A DNA stretch of 64,000 nt from Sporosarcina sp. FSL K6-2383 (GTDB taxonomy: Bacteria; Bacillota; Bacilli; Bacillales_A; Planococcaceae): the NCBI RefSeq assembly GCF_038618305.1, contig NZ_CP152017.1, forward strand, positions 1,961,501 through 2,025,500. Direction: 5' to 3'. How positions within the stretch are numbered: position 1 is the first letter of the stretch; every line of letters begins with the position of its first letter. A program made the position numbers and the translations under genes. The notes under the pieces were generated by a model that did not search any database, was not told where the DNA came from, and worked only from the letters and a program-made list of their open reading frames with translations. Below, one piece after another: positions 27,087-35,113 of this stretch.

Positions 27087-27971
27087 ATGAAAAAATACTT
27101 ATCTTTTGATATTGGTGGAACATTTCTAAAGTATGGGGTAATTGGTGAAAATGCAGTAATTCTGGAAACAAATACAGTTAAAACACCAGGTACTCTAGAT
27201 GAATTATTAAACTTCATTAAGGAAGTTTGTTTTTCTCATCAAGAAGTGATTGGAGTAGCAGTGAGTTGCCCTGGAGCTGTATCTGACGAAGGAATTATTT
27301 ATGGTTCAAGTGCAGTACGCTATCTACATGGACCCAATATTAAGGAGTTGATTGGGGAAAATGTGAAATTACCAGTTTTTATTGAAAACGATGCTAACTG
27401 TGCTGCCTATTCGGAGCTATGGGATGGTTCAGCTAAAGGGAAAAAAGATGTTCTTGTCATCGTAATTGGTACAGGAATTGGGGGTTCAATCATTAAAAAT
27501 GGTCTATTGCATAAAGGAGCCAACTTACATGGCGGGGAATTTGGTTATATGCTGTTAACATCTGATGTCAAAGGGAGTGACGATGTTTGGAGCAGAGTAG
27601 CGTCTACAAAAGCACTTGTTAAAAAAGTCGCTCAGAAAAAAAAGGTAGATATGAATTCACTTTCCGGTGAAAAAATCTTTATGCTAGCAGATTCAGGGGA
27701 CGAAGATTGTAAGCAGGCAATCGATGAATTTTATCATCTATTAGCGATAGGCATTTATAACTTACAGTATATTTATGATCCTGAAATTATTTTAATTGGT
27801 GGAGGAATAAGTGCACGGGAAGATTTAATAGTGAAAATAGATGAAAAACTCGATAAAATAATAACTACTATCAATCTTGCAAAGATTAAACCGCATGTTA
27901 ATACGTGTAAATTTCGTCAAAATGCAAATCTTTTAGGAGCTGTTTATGGTTTTATAGAGAAGTATAGTTAA
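27087..27971 (+). CDS. ROK family sugar kinase, beta-glucoside kinase (BglK)-like
   Basis: 294 residues. Phosphate-binding loop FDIGGTFLKYG at the N terminus, catalytic Asp in IENDANCAAYSE (~100) and the second glycine loop VIGTGIGGSII. The zinc-binding C-x-C-G-x-x-G-C-x-E motif of glucokinases and NagC repressors is absent; HGGEFGYMLL leads straight into SRVASTKALV, as I recall for beta-glucoside kinases. It would phosphorylate cellobiose-like sugars imported by the ABC system. ATG 27087 follows TGGAGGA; a GTG at 27072 lies before that RBS. Confidence 0.8.
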   Translation: MKKYLSFDIGGTFLKYGVIGENAVILETNTVKTPGTLDELLNFIKEVCFSHQEVIGVAVSCPGAVSDEGIIYGSSAVRYLHGPNIKELIGENVKLPVFIENDANCAAYSELWDGSAKGKKDVLVIVIGTGIGGSIIKNGLLHKGANLHGGEFGYMLLTSDVKGSDDVWSRVASTKALVKKVAQKKKVDMNSLSGEKIFMLADSGDEDCKQAIDEFYHLLAIGIYNLQYIYDPEIILIGGGISAREDLIVKIDEKLDKIITTINLAKIKPHVNTCKFRQNANLLGAVYGFIEKYS

Positions 27972-28123
27972 AGGTATGTCTTTCATGAAAACAGTATGTC
28001 GGAGTACTCTAAAAATATGCAATCCAATATGAATCAATTTCATAATTACTTGTTTTGACTGGAAAAGCGAACGATTATATAGTTATTTATTTTAATACTT
28101 GTTAAATCGATATCCTACTCTCG

Positions 28124-28246
28124 TTGATTGGAGCGGAAGACGGCGAGTCCAGCGGGAACAGCACGAGCTGAAGACCCCGCAGAAGCGCAGCGGCGAGGAG
28201 GCTGAAGCCGTGCCCGCGGAAAGCGTCCGTCTGGAGCGGAAATCAA
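28124..28246. repeat. GC-rich dispersed repeat of Bacillales
   Basis: A 123-bp block bounded by TTGATT (28124-28129) and AATCAA (28241-28246), with GGAGCGGA near both ends and an inner AGCACGAGCTGAAGACCCCG block. It is much richer in GC than the flanks. It resembles the common extragenic repeats of Bacillaceae genomes (from memory). No ORF. It fills the gap between the kinase gene and the uxaC promoter. Confidence 0.75.
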
Positions 28247-28363
28247 CCTTGTTCGGGTTTTAAATTAAGTTGTCCAATTATGAAATTGACTCATATATAA
28301 AGTTAAATATATTTGTTATTTCATGGAGATATAGCAAGAATACTTCGAAGGTTTGATAAAGAC

Positions 28364-28431
28364 TTGTAAAGTAAAACGTTTACATCTATTATATATGATA
28401 GATACTATTCAGTTTGTTTGCCATACAAACT
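28364..28431 (+). promoter_or_regulatory. uxaC promoter, cre-like box and ROK (XylR-type) operator
   Basis: TTGTAA (28364-28369), a 17-nt spacer and TATTAT (28387-28392). Within the spacer GTAAAACGTTTACA (28371-28384) resembles half a cre box. Downstream, AGTTTGT-N7-ACAAACT (28411-28431) copies the layout of the Bacillus xylose operator bound by the ROK repressor XylR. A like site lies at 32635-32663 beside the ROK gene. Confidence 0.72.
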
Positions 28432-28455
28432 AATAAGGATGGAAGGATGATTACG

Positions 28456-29853
28456 TTGAAAACATTTATTACAGATGACTTTTTACTATTCAATGAAACA
28501 GCAAAAATCCTATTTCATGGTACGGCTAAAGGTTTACCGATTATCGATTATCATAACCATTTAAATCAAAAAGAAATTTTAGAAGATAAGAATTTTACAA
28601 GCCTGTCTGACATTTGGCTAGGTGGGGATCATTATAAATGGAGAGCGATGCGCGCTAATGGCATTGATGAAGCTTATATTACAGGAGATAAAAGTGGATA
28701 TGAGAAATTTTTAGCGTGGTCTAAAACCGTTCCAAACACATTTGGCAATCCATTGTATCACTGGACTCATCTAGAACTCCTTCATTATTTTGATATAGAT
28801 GAGGTCTTGGATGAAAAATCAGCACCAGCTATTTGGAAAGAAGCAAATAAGAAGTTAGCGACAAAGGAAATGTCCATTCGATCACTTCTAAAAAAAGATA
28901 AAGTTGAATTTGTTGGAACAACGGATGATCCAACAGACGATTTAGCAAGCCATAAAGCGTTACATAAAGAAGGATTTGAAATTACTGTATCGCCTTCATT
29001 CCGACCAGATAAAGGGTTGAATATTGAAAAAGATGAGTTTTTATCATGGGTAGGGAAATTGGAGCAGGCAACAAATTCTACGATTGAAACGTATGATGCA
29101 CTATTAGATGCTTTCATAAGCCGAGTCGATTATTTTGATGAGCATGGTTGCCGAAGTTCCGACCACGGTATTGATGTTATGTTTTACGAGCAGGCTACAA
29201 AAGAGGAAGCAGCATCCGTTTTCCAGAAACGCTTACAAGGTGAAAAACTGACTGCAAAAGAAATTGAGCAATATAAAACATATACATTACTAACACTAGG
29301 TGAATTATACGCTGACAAAGGCTGGGTAATGCAACTTCATCTAAGTGCGTTGAGAAATAATAACACAAGAATGTTGAATCTACTTGGTCCAGACACCGGT
29401 TTTGACTCAATAGGTGACCTGCTTATTGCCAATAAACTTTCTAATTTTTTAAATGCGTTAGAAAGCAAAGATAAATTACCTAAAACCGTTTTGTATAGCT
29501 TAAACGCGAATGATAATGCTGTGTTAGCTTCCATGGCGGGTAATTATCAAAGCTCTGAAATTGCAGGGAAGGTTCAGTTTGGAACCGCTTGGTGGTTTAA
29601 TGATGTCATCGATGGCATGGAAGACCAAATGAAAACATTAGCTAATATTGGGCTAATTAGCAATTTTATTGGCATGTTAACGGATTCGAGAAGTTTCCTT
29701 TCATTCCCAAGACATGAATACTTCAGAAGGATACTGTGTAATTTACTTGGAACGTGGGTAGAAGAAGGTAAAGTACCGAAAGATATGGCATTATTAGAGA
29801 AGTATGTGACAAACATTTGCTATGATAATGCAAAGCGTTATTTTAGACTTTAA
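28456..29853 (+). CDS. uxaC: Glucuronate (uronate) isomerase
   Basis: 465 residues. It isomerises galacturonate to tagaturonate and glucuronate to fructuronate. The metal-binding HNH of IIDYHNHLNQKEI (~30) and the amidohydrolase-like barrel identify it; the N terminus MKTFITDDFLL matches the family. The start chosen is TTG 28456 after GGAAGGATGA; ATG 28447, with AAGGA seven nt upstream, is an alternative adding MIT. Transcribed from the promoter at 28364 and followed after 57 nt by gnd. Confidence 0.93.
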   Translation: MKTFITDDFLLFNETAKILFHGTAKGLPIIDYHNHLNQKEILEDKNFTSLSDIWLGGDHYKWRAMRANGIDEAYITGDKSGYEKFLAWSKTVPNTFGNPLYHWTHLELLHYFDIDEVLDEKSAPAIWKEANKKLATKEMSIRSLLKKDKVEFVGTTDDPTDDLASHKALHKEGFEITVSPSFRPDKGLNIEKDEFLSWVGKLEQATNSTIETYDALLDAFISRVDYFDEHGCRSSDHGIDVMFYEQATKEEAASVFQKRLQGEKLTAKEIEQYKTYTLLTLGELYADKGWVMQLHLSALRNNNTRMLNLLGPDTGFDSIGDLLIANKLSNFLNALESKDKLPKTVLYSLNANDNAVLASMAGNYQSSEIAGKVQFGTAWWFNDVIDGMEDQMKTLANIGLISNFIGMLTDSRSFLSFPRHEYFRRILCNLLGTWVEEGKVPKDMALLEKYVTNICYDNAKRYFRL

Positions 29854-29910
29854 GAATGATCTACTTGTTTAACAGCGTTGTAAATTCGAAATATAGAAAG
29901 GAAGAAAAAA

Positions 29911-31320
29911 ATGTCGAAACAACAAATCGGTGTCATTGGCCTAGCGGTTATGGGAAAAAACTTAGCGTTAAATATCGAGAGCAGAGGGAACTCTGTTTCT
30001 GTCTACAATCGTACAACTTCAAAAACAGAGGAATTTTTAGCAAATGAAGCGGTAGGCAAGAACTTTTTTGGTGCTACGAGCATTGAGGAGTTTGTTAACT
30101 CATTAGAAGTACCCCGTAAAATAATGCTAATGGTTCAAGCTGGATCTGCAACAGATGCAACAATTGCATCATTGCAGCCGTATCTTGAAAAGGGCGATAT
30201 TTTAATTGACGGTGGGAACACGCTATTCGAAGATACGATTCGTCGTAATAAAGAGCTAGAGAAAACAGGTATCCATTTCATCGGAACAGGGGTATCTGGT
30301 GGGGAAGAAGGTGCACTAAAAGGTCCTTCTATTATGCCAGGTGGTCAAAAAGAAGCCTATGACTTAGTTGCACCCATTTTTGATTCGATTGCAGCACGAG
30401 TAGATGGGAAGTCTTGTAGTACCTATATCGGTCCTGATGGTGCAGGTCATTATGTGAAAATGGTGCACAATGGTATCGAATACGGAGATATGCAATTGAT
30501 TGCTGAAGCATATGCGATTTTGGATAATGTCCTTGAGTTGGATGCACAAGAACTTCATGAAGTATTTTCAGAATGGAATAAAGGTGAATTAGATAGTTAC
30601 CTAATTGACATTACTGCAGAGATCTTTACAAAGATAGATGAAGAAACAGGTAAACCACTTGTAGATGTTGTTTTAGATAAAGCAGGTCAAAAAGGAACAG
30701 GCATGTGGACGAGTAAAAATGCTTTAGATCTAGGTGTTCCACTTCCGTTAATCACAGAGTCTGTATTTGCACGTTGTATTTCTTCGATGAAAGAAGAGCG
30801 TGTCCGTGCAAGTAAAGTATTGTCTGGACCTCAAGTAAGCCAATATGACGGCAATAAAGAGGAACTCATAGAAGCAGTTCGTAAAGCATTGTATATGAGT
30901 AAAATTTGTTCTTATGCACAAGGATTTGCTCAAATGCGTGCACAATCTGCGGAGAGTAATTGGAATTTGAATTATGGAGAGATTGCAATGATCTGGCGTG
31001 GGGGTTGTATTATCCGTGCACAGTTCCTACAAAATATTAAAGAAGCTTATGACCAAGAACCTGATTTAGAAAACTTATTATTAGATAGTTATTTTAAAGA
31101 AATTGTAGAAGGTTACCAATCAGCATTACGCGAAGTCGTATCTGTTGCGGTTAAACAAGGGATTCCTGTTCATTCTTTCGCAAGTGCAATTGCTTATTAT
31201 GATAGCTACCGTTCAGAAAATCTGCCTGCAAATCTAATTCAAGCACAACGCGATTACTTTGGCGCTCATACGTATCAACGTAAAGACAAAGAAGGAACTT
31301 TCCATACGAACTGGTTCTAA
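29911..31320 (+). CDS. gnd: 6-phosphogluconate dehydrogenase, decarboxylating
   Basis: 469 residues. The N-terminal [15 protein letters not shown] binds NADP; the signature [19 protein letters not shown] (~183-201) and the C-terminal FHTNWF tail are those of true Gnd, not of a uronate reductase. It oxidises 6-phosphogluconate to ribulose-5-phosphate and CO2. RBS AAAGGAAG before ATG. It is probably co-transcribed with uxaC, an uncommon place for this gene. A bidirectional terminator ends the unit. Confidence 0.93.
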   Translation: MSKQQIGVIGLAVMGKNLALNIESRGNSVSVYNRTTSKTEEFLANEAVGKNFFGATSIEEFVNSLEVPRKIMLMVQAGSATDATIASLQPYLEKGDILIDGGNTLFEDTIRRNKELEKTGIHFIGTGVSGGEEGALKGPSIMPGGQKEAYDLVAPIFDSIAARVDGKSCSTYIGPDGAGHYVKMVHNGIEYGDMQLIAEAYAILDNVLELDAQELHEVFSEWNKGELDSYLIDITAEIFTKIDEETGKPLVDVVLDKAGQKGTGMWTSKNALDLGVPLPLITESVFARCISSMKEERVRASKVLSGPQVSQYDGNKEELIEAVRKALYMSKICSYAQGFAQMRAQSAESNWNLNYGEIAMIWRGGCIIRAQFLQNIKEAYDQEPDLENLLLDSYFKEIVEGYQSALREVVSVAVKQGIPVHSFASAIAYYDSYRSENLPANLIQAQRDYFGAHTYQRKDKEGTFHTNWF

Positions 31321-31343
31321 ATAAAAAGTAGTAAAGTAAATAA

Positions 31344-31386
31344 AAAAAAGATCTCTCTTTCCCATGGATAGGGAGATCTTTTTTTA
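31344..31386. terminator. Bidirectional terminator between gnd and the ROK regulator
   Basis: AAAAAAGATCTC pairs perfectly with GAGATCTTTTTT, with T runs on both strands; it serves the two converging genes. Confidence 0.85.
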
Positions 31387-31389
31387 TAC

Positions 31390-32571
31390 CTATTTGACTA
31401 AAACAGTATCCTCTGTCAGTGTTAAGATGAGCTCCGGTACCTCTAGAAAACGCTGAATCGCTAGTGCACATGCACCAAGGGCACAGGAACTATTCCCAAA
31501 ATCGGAGATTACTAATTCACCATATTGACTTACTGCGGAATTCAAATTATTTTTAATTTCCTCGATTGCATTTGGATACATTTTTAACAGTTCACTCGTC
31601 AACACCAATGTTTCTGGATTGTAGATATTGATAATATTATTTAAACCGATTGAAAGGTCGATGATATATTGTTTCATTAGTTGGAGAATAGTGGGATCTT
31701 GCTTGGCCAGTAGGGATTGTATGTCATCATGTGTTACTTTTGGAACACCTAACTGCATTGCCAAACGTGCAAGTAGGCTAGGCTCAGATGAGTAGAGCTC
31801 CCAGCAACCTCTGTTACCGCATCGGCAGGCTTCTCCATCCTTGGAAATAATCATATGGCCCATTTCTCCGGCGTAGCCGTGAAATCCTTTATGGAGTTTC
31901 CCATCAATCATTATTCCCGATCCAATTCCAGAAGAGAAGAGAAGACAAAGTAAATGATTACTCTCATGGTGTTTATAGACACGTTCGGAATAAGCCGATA
32001 AGTTTGCGTTATTTTGAATGGATATGTCCATATCTAGCTCTTTCATAAGATCGGTTTTCAAGGATTTATTTTGCCATTGATGACTAGGTACAAAGTAGAT
32101 GCTCTCATCTTTATTTACTGTCCCGTGAATCCCAATCATTACACTAACTAAACCATAATGTTTTTTTGAATAATCATTTTTATATTTTTTAATTTGCTTA
32201 ATAAGTAAATGTACTAACTCTTCATAACTATCGATTTCCAACTCTATGGAGTCATGTTGGACAGGATTACCACCTAAATCGGAAACCATATACTGGATAT
32301 GGTTATAGTCTAGGTCGATGCCTAACACATAGCCTGCATCTTTATTTATCGAAAGCATGATCGGTCTTCTACCTACGACATTATGCTCCAGTCTTGTTTC
32401 ACAAATTAAGTTTTCACTGAGTAAATCGGCAACTTGAATTGAAATAGTAGCTTTGTTTAATCCGGTAATTTTGGATAGGTCAGCTCTTGATATCATGCCA
32501 TGCTCAACTATTTTACTTAAAATAATACTTCTATTGATTTTTTTTATGTAAGCACCGTCGCCAGTAATCAT
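31390..32571 (-). CDS. ROK family transcriptional repressor (XylR/NagC-like)
   Basis: 393 residues, the length of XylR-type ROK regulators. An N-terminal winged helix (LSKITGLNKATISIQVADLL, about 33-52) precedes a ROK sugar-binding domain with GIDLDYN, a GSGIMIDGKLHKG loop and the zinc motif CRCGNRGCWE (~248). Its start faces larC; the palindrome at 32635-32663 lies between them and a like one before uxaC, so it probably represses itself, larC and uxaC-gnd. The effector is likely a uronate, by context only. Confidence 0.88.
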   Translation of the reverse strand: MITGDGAYIKKINRSIILSKIVEHGMISRADLSKITGLNKATISIQVADLLSENLICETRLEHNVVGRRPIMLSINKDAGYVLGIDLDYNHIQYMVSDLGGNPVQHDSIELEIDSYEELVHLLIKQIKKYKNDYSKKHYGLVSVMIGIHGTVNKDESIYFVPSHQWQNKSLKTDLMKELDMDISIQNNANLSAYSERVYKHHESNHLLCLLFSSGIGSGIMIDGKLHKGFHGYAGEMGHMIISKDGEACRCGNRGCWELYSSEPSLLARLAMQLGVPKVTHDDIQSLLAKQDPTILQLMKQYIIDLSIGLNNIINIYNPETLVLTSELLKMYPNAIEEIKNNLNSAVSQYGELVISDFGNSSCALGACALAIQRFLEVPELILTLTEDTVLVK

Positions 32572-32634
32572 CTATTTACCCCCGAATTAATTATAATTAT
32601 ACGAATGCAAAAATGGTTTATTTAGTGTAATAAA

Positions 32635-32663
32635 AATTACTTTGTTGTGTGGACAAAGTAATT
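32635..32663. promoter_or_regulatory. ROK-type operator between the ROK gene and larC
   Basis: AATTACTTTGT (32635-32645) and ACAAAGTAATT (32653-32663) form an 11-bp perfect inverted repeat with a 7-nt spacer. The TTTGT-N7-ACAAA core and spacing equal those of the site at 28411-28431 before uxaC. Confidence 0.7.
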
Positions 32664-32703
32664 GCGAAGTTAATTTATTATAGCATAGAAAGGAATGTTA
32701 CGT

Positions 32704-33552
32704 ATGAGAACATTATATTTCGATTGTTTTTCAGGAATTAGTGGTGATATGGTTATTGGGGCCCTTATTGATGCAGGAGGGGATCCTGTTCATTTAGAAA
32801 CGGAGTTAAAAAAACTGAATATGGAAAATGAGTATGAATTAACATTCAATAAAGTCGTGAAAAACGGCATTACTAGTACAAAGTTTGATGTTTTATTAAC
32901 GAGTGATGCTCATGACCACGGGCATAATCATAATCACGGACATAGCCACGATCATGACCACGGGCATAATCACAGTCATGAACATAGTCACGACCATGGC
33001 CATGAACATAGCGACCGTCATCATCACAACCATAATCATGATCATCGTTCTTATAAAAAAATTGTTGAGCTTATTCAATCGGCAGGTTATTCTAATCGAG
33101 TGGAAGGACATGCGCTCAGCATTTTCAAGAAGATAGGACAAGCTGAAGGGAAAATCCACGGTGTAGCACTTGAAGACGTTCATTTTCATGAGGTAGGAGC
33201 TGTGGATTCGATTATCGATATTGTAGGTGCAGCTATACTTCTTGAACAACTGCAAATAGACCGTATTAAATCATCTGCCGTTCCAGTTGGTTCGGGGAAA
33301 ATTCATATTGATCATGGCATTTATCCAGTTCCAGCACCTGCTACATTAGAAATTTTACTCGGTATTCCTATTGCAGAAAGCCAAGTCAAAGGGGAGTTAG
33401 CAACACCTACAGGAGCAGCCATTGTAGCGGTACTTGCCGAAGCATTTTGTACATTACCCGCTATGAAGGTTCAATCCATTGGCTACGGAGCAGGTACTAA
33501 AACGTTTCCAAAGCATCCAAATGTACTCCGAGTGATTATCGGAGAAGAATAA
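32704..33552 (+). CDS. larC: Nickel-pincer cofactor biosynthesis protein LarC, N-terminal part (LarC1)
   Basis: 282 residues. LYFDCFSGISGDMVIGALIDAG at the N terminus and VHFHEVGAVDSI and ATPTGAAI further on are LarC landmarks. LarC uses CTP to insert nickel into the pincer nucleotide of lactate racemase (LarA). A stretch of about 47 residues (~68-114) holds 23 His, presumably nickel binding. It ends at VIIGEE where full LarC proteins (~400 residues) continue into a second domain, and all three frames stop within ~40 nt, so that domain is missing here. ATG 32704 fits AGAAAGGA. Confidence 0.88.
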   Translation: MRTLYFDCFSGISGDMVIGALIDAGGDPVHLETELKKLNMENEYELTFNKVVKNGITSTKFDVLLTSDAHDHGHNHNHGHSHDHDHGHNHSHEHSHDHGHEHSDRHHHNHNHDHRSYKKIVELIQSAGYSNRVEGHALSIFKKIGQAEGKIHGVALEDVHFHEVGAVDSIIDIVGAAILLEQLQIDRIKSSAVPVGSGKIHIDHGIYPVPAPATLEILLGIPIAESQVKGELATPTGAAIVAVLAEAFCTLPAMKVQSIGYGAGTKTFPKHPNVLRVIIGEE

Positions 33553-33606
33553 CTATCACCATTGAATAATTAGGTAAATAACGGAATGGCGTTTTTGGAG
33601 GTAAAG

Positions 33607-34980
33607 ATGAAACTGCATTCGGTATTTCAGTATGTATATATTTTTTACACATTCGTATTTGTCCTTCACATCGCCAATATATTTATCGCTAGCGATCGTT
33701 TGAATTATGTGATTGGCTTATTAGCTTTAGTCATGTTAGTCATTTCTTTTGCGAGTGCATCGAAATTATTTAGAATACTAAGTGCCTCCTTCATTGTGAT
33801 AGGAGGCTGCTTATATGCTACATCAGGACAATCAGTTTTGGCTATACCTAGCGCTTTAACGGCTAATATAGCCTTACTCACACTTTTAGCGATGTTACCG
33901 TGGATGAATAGTGTTGTTAGAAGTGGTCGGTTTGACCGGAGCTTAAACAGCTTAATGAAGGCGAATGTATCAGATGTGGGCAAAATGTATACGCGTGGTT
34001 CAGCGACAACGTTTACGCTAGCTGCATTTTTAAATTTATCGGCGGTTACCATTTCACAGGACGTGCTGAAAGATAATTTAGCGCATTTCAATAAAAAAGT
34101 GCGAGATTCATTCATCAGTACATCAACATTGAGAGGGTTTTCCTTAGCCTTACTATGGAGCCCACTTGAAATACTAGTCGTCCTATCTATTTTTGTAACT
34201 GGCGTTTCTTACGTAGCTATACTCCCTTGGTTGTTATTAATTGCGGTGCTAACATTTATACTTGACGCTTTGTGGGGCCGCTATCATTTCAGAAAGTATG
34301 CGTATGCAAACCAAAGCGGTGAACAGTCTAGGGAAATGAATGTCAAAGGGATAGCTAAAAAAATTGCTCACCTGGCAAGTGCACTAGTGCTATTTTTAGC
34401 CCTAGTTATTGTCTGTGGTACATTTTTTGAAATCGATTTCATATTGACTGTGACACTTCTCATCTTTCCCTTTACGCTAATATGGTCTACAATCATAAAA
34501 AGGGGTAGAAGTTTTTGGGTCATCGGTTGGCATAATTGGAAAATGAAAGCGAATACAATGCAAAACTTTATTATCTTATTCATTTCACTATCCTTTTTCT
34601 CAAATAGTATTAGCAACTCTTCATTTTTAGAAGTCATTGAGAAGCCAATTCTACTCGTTGCACAGTATCCATTAGTAGTCTTTCTGCTAATTCAAGTTAT
34701 TTTTATCTTCCTAAGTCTGTTCGGGATTCACCCGATTGCAACAATTGGGATATTGACAGGCTTAATCGGAAGTTTGCTTGATGTGTATAATCCGCTAAGT
34801 CTCTCAATTGTCATGGTAACAAGTGCGATTGCTACATTGACAGTCGGGACATATGGATTAGTTGTAACACTGACGGCAATGGATACCAATCAAAGTCCCT
34901 ATCGAATCACTTTAAATAATTTACCGTTTGCGCTCCTGCTCGGTGGGATAGGAACAATTATTGCCTACATTCTTTTATGA
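33607..34980 (+). CDS. Polytopic membrane protein, uncharacterised
   Basis: 457 residues with about twelve hydrophobic segments spread over the length. No family is recognised with certainty; segments such as LFGIHPIATIGILTG recall the ion-transporter (IT/DASS-like) superfamily, so a transporter of an organic acid or ion is possible. ATG 33607 has the strong RBS GGAGGT. It lies 54 nt after larC and is probably co-transcribed, so a link to nickel or to the metabolite handled with larC is conceivable. Confidence 0.75.
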   Translation: MKLHSVFQYVYIFYTFVFVLHIANIFIASDRLNYVIGLLALVMLVISFASASKLFRILSASFIVIGGCLYATSGQSVLAIPSALTANIALLTLLAMLPWMNSVVRSGRFDRSLNSLMKANVSDVGKMYTRGSATTFTLAAFLNLSAVTISQDVLKDNLAHFNKKVRDSFISTSTLRGFSLALLWSPLEILVVLSIFVTGVSYVAILPWLLLIAVLTFILDALWGRYHFRKYAYANQSGEQSREMNVKGIAKKIAHLASALVLFLALVIVCGTFFEIDFILTVTLLIFPFTLIWSTIIKRGRSFWVIGWHNWKMKANTMQNFIILFISLSFFSNSISNSSFLEVIEKPILLVAQYPLVVFLLIQVIFIFLSLFGIHPIATIGILTGLIGSLLDVYNPLSLSIVMVTSAIATLTVGTYGLVVTLTAMDTNQSPYRITLNNLPFALLLGGIGTIIAYILL

Positions 34981-34995
34981 TCTATTGCTATATTT

Positions 34996-35076
34996 GGTGA
35001 ACTGATGATTTCAATTAATCTCCGCGAAGGCATTTTCCAAGTGCCGGACGTTATTGATAGAATTCTTCCGTTCACC
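34996..35076 (+). other. Possible structured leader before the GH105 gene
   Basis: GGTGAAC (34996-35002) can pair with GTTCACC (35070-35076), closing an ~80-nt region that contains a small GGCA/TGCC hairpin. It lies directly before the RBS of the next gene. Evidence is limited to base pairing. Confidence 0.3.
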
Positions 35077-35113
35077 TTAATATATACAAAAAATTTAAGG
35101 AGAGATGTTAATT

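Noticed and set aside
28124..28246. Insertion sequence remnant or tRNA-like gene
   Set aside because: No transposase fragment or cloverleaf; the block fits an extragenic repeat.
29911..31320. Reading gnd as a tagaturonate or fructuronate reductase
   Set aside because: The [19 protein letters not shown] signature and C-terminal tail are those of 6-phosphogluconate dehydrogenase.
32883..33046. Simple tandem repeat or CRISPR-like array in larC
   Set aside because: The periodic sequence is coding for His-x pairs in frame; there are no spacers and no cas genes.
32896..33255. 119-codon frame antisense to larC
   Set aside because: A shadow of the His-rich codon repeats (the opposite strand reads Met/Val-rich); no RBS.
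33553..33606. Possible frameshift continuation of larC into a second domain
   Set aside because: All three frames hit stops within about 40 nt of the larC stop, then the membrane protein RBS begins.
33705..34115. 136-codon minus-strand frame within the membrane protein gene
   Set aside because: Shadow of a hydrophobic reading frame; no RBS or family features.
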